The notes under the pieces are model-generated. The model saw nothing but the letters and a program-made list of their open reading frames with translations, was not told the origin of the DNA and ran no database searches. A program made the translations under genes and the position numbers. From JBFHRE01 sp036745195 (GTDB lineage Bacteria; Actinomycetota; Acidimicrobiia; Spongiisociales; ZC4RG35), in NCBI GenBank assembly GCA_036745195.1, contig DAIOGO010000015.1:1-33059 (forward strand): 33,059 nt of DNA, read 5' to 3'. Every line of letters starts with the position of its first letter. Positions within the stretch are counted from its first letter, which is position 1. Below, in pieces: positions 30,140 through 33,059 of the stretch.

Positions 30140-30478
30140 ATGTCGTTGGACGACCGCGAGCAGCAGATACTCGCCGAGATCGAGAGGCAGTTCTATGCCG
30201 ACGATCCCGACCTGGTCAATGCCGTCAAGAACATCGATCGGTTCGGTCGCTTCGGGGTCAGATTGCCGCTGGTGGGCCTGATGGCGGGCATGGCGATCCT
30301 GCTCGCCACCTTCACCGCCAACCAGTTCGTCGCGGTGGTCGGATTCGGCCTGATGGCGATCTCAGCCACGGCCTTGGTTCACGGGATTCGGAGTCGGGGA
30401 GGGCTCCGGACCGACGATGGAGCGGAGCAGGATGGTGGTCGGCGAGGCCCGGTTCGGCGCCCTCGCCGGGGCCGGTGA
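30140..30478 (+). CDS. DUF3040 membrane protein
   Basis: 112 residues. The N-terminal MSLDDREQQILAEIERQF...DDPDL motif defines DUF3040, an actinobacterial family, followed by two transmembrane segments (about 43-60 and 63-79) and an Arg-rich tail. The family function is unknown. In many actinobacteria it lies near dinB and the division cluster; mraZ or ftsI are not visible here. Confidence 0.85.
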   Translation: MSLDDREQQILAEIERQFYADDPDLVNAVKNIDRFGRFGVRLPLVGLMAGMAILLATFTANQFVAVVGFGLMAISATALVHGIRSRGGLRTDDGAEQDGGRRGPVRRPRRGR

Positions 30479-30556
30479 CACTTCGCTAGAGTGACCCCCC
30501 GCCGACCGGCAGCGAAACGAGAGATGAACGTTTCCGGCGGTGAAGATTTGGTTTTC

Positions 30557-30577
30557 GACCGCCCGTATTCGGCGGTC
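30557..30577. promoter_or_regulatory. Inverted repeat upstream of the MerR gene
   Basis: GACCGCC and GGCGGTC are perfect inverted arms with 7 nt between, ending 21 bp before the GTG. MerR proteins bind dyads in promoters, so autoregulation is possible; a hairpin is the other reading. Confidence 0.4.
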
Positions 30578-30598
30578 CAGAGTTGATGTGAGGGACGT

Positions 30599-31096
30599 GT
30601 GCAGGAAGGTTTCACCGCCGATCAGGCTTGTCGACTGACCGATTGCACACACCATCAACTGAGGTACTGGGACCGGGTCAACCTGGTGCGTCCCTCTCTC
30701 CAGGCGACCGGTGGACGTCCGGGGGTGCGACGCCTCTACAGCTTCCGTGATCTGGTGGCGCTGCGGGTGGTCAGGACCCTCCTCAACAACGGGATGTCGC
30801 TCCAGCGGGTGCGGCGGGCGTGGGACTACCTGCGTCGCCACGCGGCGATGGATCATCACCTGTCCGAGGTGAAGCTGGTGACCGATGGCACCACGCTGTT
30901 TGCGGTGACTCGCGACGAGATCGAGGTTCTGGACGCCCTCCGTCAAGGCCAGATGGCGTTCTTCGTGGCGATCGACGAGATCACCCGGTCGGTGGAAGAA
31001 GACGTGACCCGCTTCGAACTCGACAAGTCGAGGTTCCTCGAGTTGATCCGTCGCGCCGAAGATGAGGTGATCGAGGAGCAGACCCACACGGGTTGA
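30599..31096 (+). CDS. MerR-family transcriptional regulator
   Basis: 165 residues. The winged helix-turn-helix runs from FTADQACRLTDCTHHQLRYWDRVNLVRPS through RRLYSFRDLVALRVVRTLLNNGMSLQRVRRA, standard for MerR. The C-terminal half is helical and acidic with no cysteine pattern, so no metal-sensing role is evident. GTG 30599 sits after a weak GAGGGA. The stop is 1 bp from the convergent transglutaminase gene. Confidence 0.88.
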   Translation: MQEGFTADQACRLTDCTHHQLRYWDRVNLVRPSLQATGGRPGVRRLYSFRDLVALRVVRTLLNNGMSLQRVRRAWDYLRRHAAMDHHLSEVKLVTDGTTLFAVTRDEIEVLDALRQGQMAFFVAIDEITRSVEEDVTRFELDKSRFLELIRRAEDEVIEEQTHTG

Positions 31097-31097
31097 T

Positions 31098-33059
31098 TCA
31101 GCGCCGGGGCCGGCTCGGGAGCATCCAGGCCAGTCTGCGCCGCACGTCAGTGGTGCGGGCGGCCACCGCCACGTCTGCCCGCCGGAACGCCTCTTCCAGG
31201 TCTCCCCGAACCGGGCCTTCTGAGACGGCGGCGGTCATCATGCCTGCCAACGGCCGCAGCTCACCTCCGAATCTGGTGGCCAGCTCCATCGGCGTTTCGT
31301 TCACCGTCATCGACTCGCCCAGGCCGGCCAACCGAACCGTGATCTCCTCCCAGGCGGCGGTGATGTCGCCGTGGCGGAGGCGGTGCAGTCTCCTTCTGCG
31401 CGCCAGCCAGCGCGCTCCCGGGGTGACCGTCACCAGCAAGGCGATCGCCGCCACCCACCACGACCAGCCCGGAAGCTCGACCCGCGTGGTCGTCCCGCCG
31501 GGAGGACCGAGCGGACGGAGATCTTCTTCTGGCAGGTTGGGGAGTTGAGGCCTCGTTGCGCGGCCGGTCGACCCTCCCGGCTCGGTGGGGGCCGGGAGGA
31601 AGCCCCGTGGGTCGAATCCGACCTCGGTCTCGGTGAGTGATGGGTTGATCCCGTCCGAGCGCGGAGTCGGATCGAAGCGCACCCATCCTTGCCCATCGAG
31701 CCACAACTCGACCCAGGCGTGGGCGTTACGTTCCTTGACGACGATCACCTCGCTCCCGTCCTCCTGCGTGGTGACCGTGCCAGGTGTGAAGCCGAGGACG
31801 ACTCGGGCCGGGAGGTCGAGGGTTCGCGCCATCACCGCCATCGCAGTGGCGAACTGCTCGCAGTAGCCGGTTCGGTAATTCGTGCTGGCCGGGTCGGTCA
31901 ACCAGTCCTCGAGATCGAGTGACGAGTGACCGGACGATACGTCCGGCGAATAGACGAAGAGCCGGGAGTCGCGGAAGAACGCTTCCAACAGGAGGGCGTC
32001 TTCGAACGGGGTGGAACCGCCCTTGGCGACCTCCCGGGCCAGGTTGCGGATGCCGGCGGGGAGACGGGGCGGGAGCTCGACGTAGCGCACCCGGTCCGTC
32101 AGCGGGGTCCGGTCGAGGGGGCGGTTGGAGGCGACCAGATCCGTGGCCTGTCCCTCTACGGCCGTTTCGAACAGCGGGGTCAATCGACCGTTCCTGCTGG
32201 CCAGCGCGGCGATATCGGGATCGGGCAGATCGGCCTGGATCTCGTACTCCCATCCCTCCCGCAACGACAGGTCGAGGCGGACGGTCCCGTCGGCCCTGAC
32301 CAGGAACCCTTCCCGGATCCGGTCGGTGGGCGACTCGAGGCTGGTGGCGGAGTAGAGCGTGGGAAGGATCTGACCACGCAAACCGGCGATCCGGACGCGA
32401 GCGGCGACTTTGGTGGTGGGACCCCGGAACCGTTGCTCCTCGTCCTCCCACGCCTCACCGGTCTTGTAGGTGGGAAGGGCCGACGGAAGCCAGTTGCTGC
32501 CATCGAACACGTCGAGGGTGATGAGGTTCCAGTAGAGCTCGTCGCCGGGTGGAGCCGACTCACTCACGGTGGCGAAGAACACCGGTTCGTCGCTGAGGCT
32601 CACGACACTCTGCTGGAGGCCGACGAAGGGGTTGAGGGCGGTTCCTCCCCCATACAGGCCCCCCAGCCCCGATGAGGTACGCCAGCGGATGGTGCCTCCT
32701 GCCGGGACCCGATCGCCGAGCATGTCGGGCATGAGGCTCCCGACCAGGGCGAGCACCACCAGCGACACCACCGCCAGCCCCCACGAGCGGCGGGGCATCG
32801 TCTCGCCCGTCGTCCGATCCAATCGACCACGTTTGCCCGGTTGCCGGTCGCCGATCGTGAGCACCAGGGCGGCCGTGACCAGTGCCAGCCCGATGACCCA
32901 CGCCCGGTTCGAAGGCAGCCGGTCGATGGTCGCCAGCTGGAGGTAGAACACGAGATTGGGGGCGGTGGCGAGGGCGGGTCTTCGGTTCAGGAGGAAGACG
33001 ACCGTCCAGGCCGCCAGTCCCCACAAGCTGACCCCGATGATCGCCACCAGGCCGGGAAC
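31098..33059 (-). CDS. Transglutaminase-like membrane protein (TgpA type), partial
   Basis: The frame is still open at the right edge, so the 5' end is missing; 653 codons are visible (numbering below starts from the first GTG, at 33047). Hydrophobic segments at about 5-20, 50-65 and 88-105 belong to the N-terminal membrane part. The extracytoplasmic transglutaminase core has Cys396 (GYCEQFATAMAVMARTLDLP), His443 (NAHAWVELW) and Asp459 (WVRFDPTP). A Pro/Gly linker, a further transmembrane segment (WSWWVAAIALLVTVTPG) and a cytosolic helical tail with DUF4129-like look follow. Protein cross-linking or protease activity on the outer face is likely; the substrate is unknown. Confidence 0.88.
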   Translation of the reverse strand, partial: VPGLVAIIGVSLWGLAAWTVVFLLNRRPALATAPNLVFYLQLATIDRLPSNRAWVIGLALVTAALVLTIGDRQPGKRGRLDRTTGETMPRRSWGLAVVSLVVLALVGSLMPDMLGDRVPAGGTIRWRTSSGLGGLYGGGTALNPFVGLQQSVVSLSDEPVFFATVSESAPPGDELYWNLITLDVFDGSNWLPSALPTYKTGEAWEDEEQRFRGPTTKVAARVRIAGLRGQILPTLYSATSLESPTDRIREGFLVRADGTVRLDLSLREGWEYEIQADLPDPDIAALASRNGRLTPLFETAVEGQATDLVASNRPLDRTPLTDRVRYVELPPRLPAGIRNLAREVAKGGSTPFEDALLLEAFFRDSRLFVYSPDVSSGHSSLDLEDWLTDPASTNYRTGYCEQFATAMAVMARTLDLPARVVLGFTPGTVTTQEDGSEVIVVKERNAHAWVELWLDGQGWVRFDPTPRSDGINPSLTETEVGFDPRGFLPAPTEPGGSTGRATRPQLPNLPEEDLRPLGPPGGTTTRVELPGWSWWVAAIALLVTVTPGARWLARRRRLHRLRHGDITAAWEEITVRLAGLGESMTVNETPMELATRFGGELRPLAGMMTAAVSEGPVRGDLEEAFRRADVAVAARTTDVRRRLAWMLPSRPRR

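Overview
The window is high-GC and almost wall-to-wall genes. It reads as a chromosomal segment of an actinobacterium. Supporting signs are the actinobacterial form of LeuB, a DUF3040 membrane protein, a luciferase-like protein of the type often F420-dependent, Thr/Ser-rich lipoprotein linkers, frequent GTG starts, and -10 boxes 6-7 nt before start codons (leaderless mRNAs). A deep-branching class such as Acidimicrobiia is plausible, but that placement is inference. I see no insertion sequence, prophage, CRISPR array, tRNA or rRNA.

Region 1 (1-8336, mostly minus strand) makes branched-chain amino acids. An operon runs leftward ilvB-ilvN-ilvC-leuA. Further left, leuB is followed by a lipoprotein gene that overlaps it. 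Two leader peptides stand out. One (MPSILVLR) lies in front of ilvB, followed by two strong hairpins, the second a U-tailed terminator. A 27-residue leader with four consecutive Leu codons and an Ile codon sits inside the operon between ilvC and leuA, and its start overlaps the ilvC stop codon. Between leuA and leuB lie a lipoprotein gene that appears frameshifted and a cluster of heptanucleotide repeats.

Region 2 (8469-13179) holds a coiled-coil NYN/YacP-like nuclease, a tiny protein with two CxxC pairs, a QueG-type epoxyqueuosine reductase, and a convergent alpha-glucan phosphorylase. The 3' ends of the last two overlap by 95 bp.

Region 3 (13293-20017) starts with ilvD. It continues through a tightly spaced run: a membrane protein, a metallophosphoesterase, an SRPBCC protein, an ArsA/GET3-type ATPase, a 60-residue protein, a ROK glucokinase, a DUF1232 membrane protein and a luciferase-like oxidoreductase. 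Most junctions overlap by 1-4 nt or have gaps of 1-3 nt. An AlaC-like aminotransferase and a threonine aldolase follow, each with its own leaderless promoter.

Region 4 (22344-26643) is a complete type II fatty-acid synthesis operon, fabD-fabH-fabG-acpP-fabF. Region 5 (26646-33059) contains two membrane proteins, a Nudix hydrolase, a histidine phosphatase, DNA polymerase IV, a DUF3040 protein, a MerR regulator and a TgpA-like transglutaminase that runs off the right edge.

The clearest regulatory content is the pair of amino-acid leader peptides and the recurring leaderless -10 box. The oddest unexplained DNA is the heptad repeat cluster abutting the leuB promoter.
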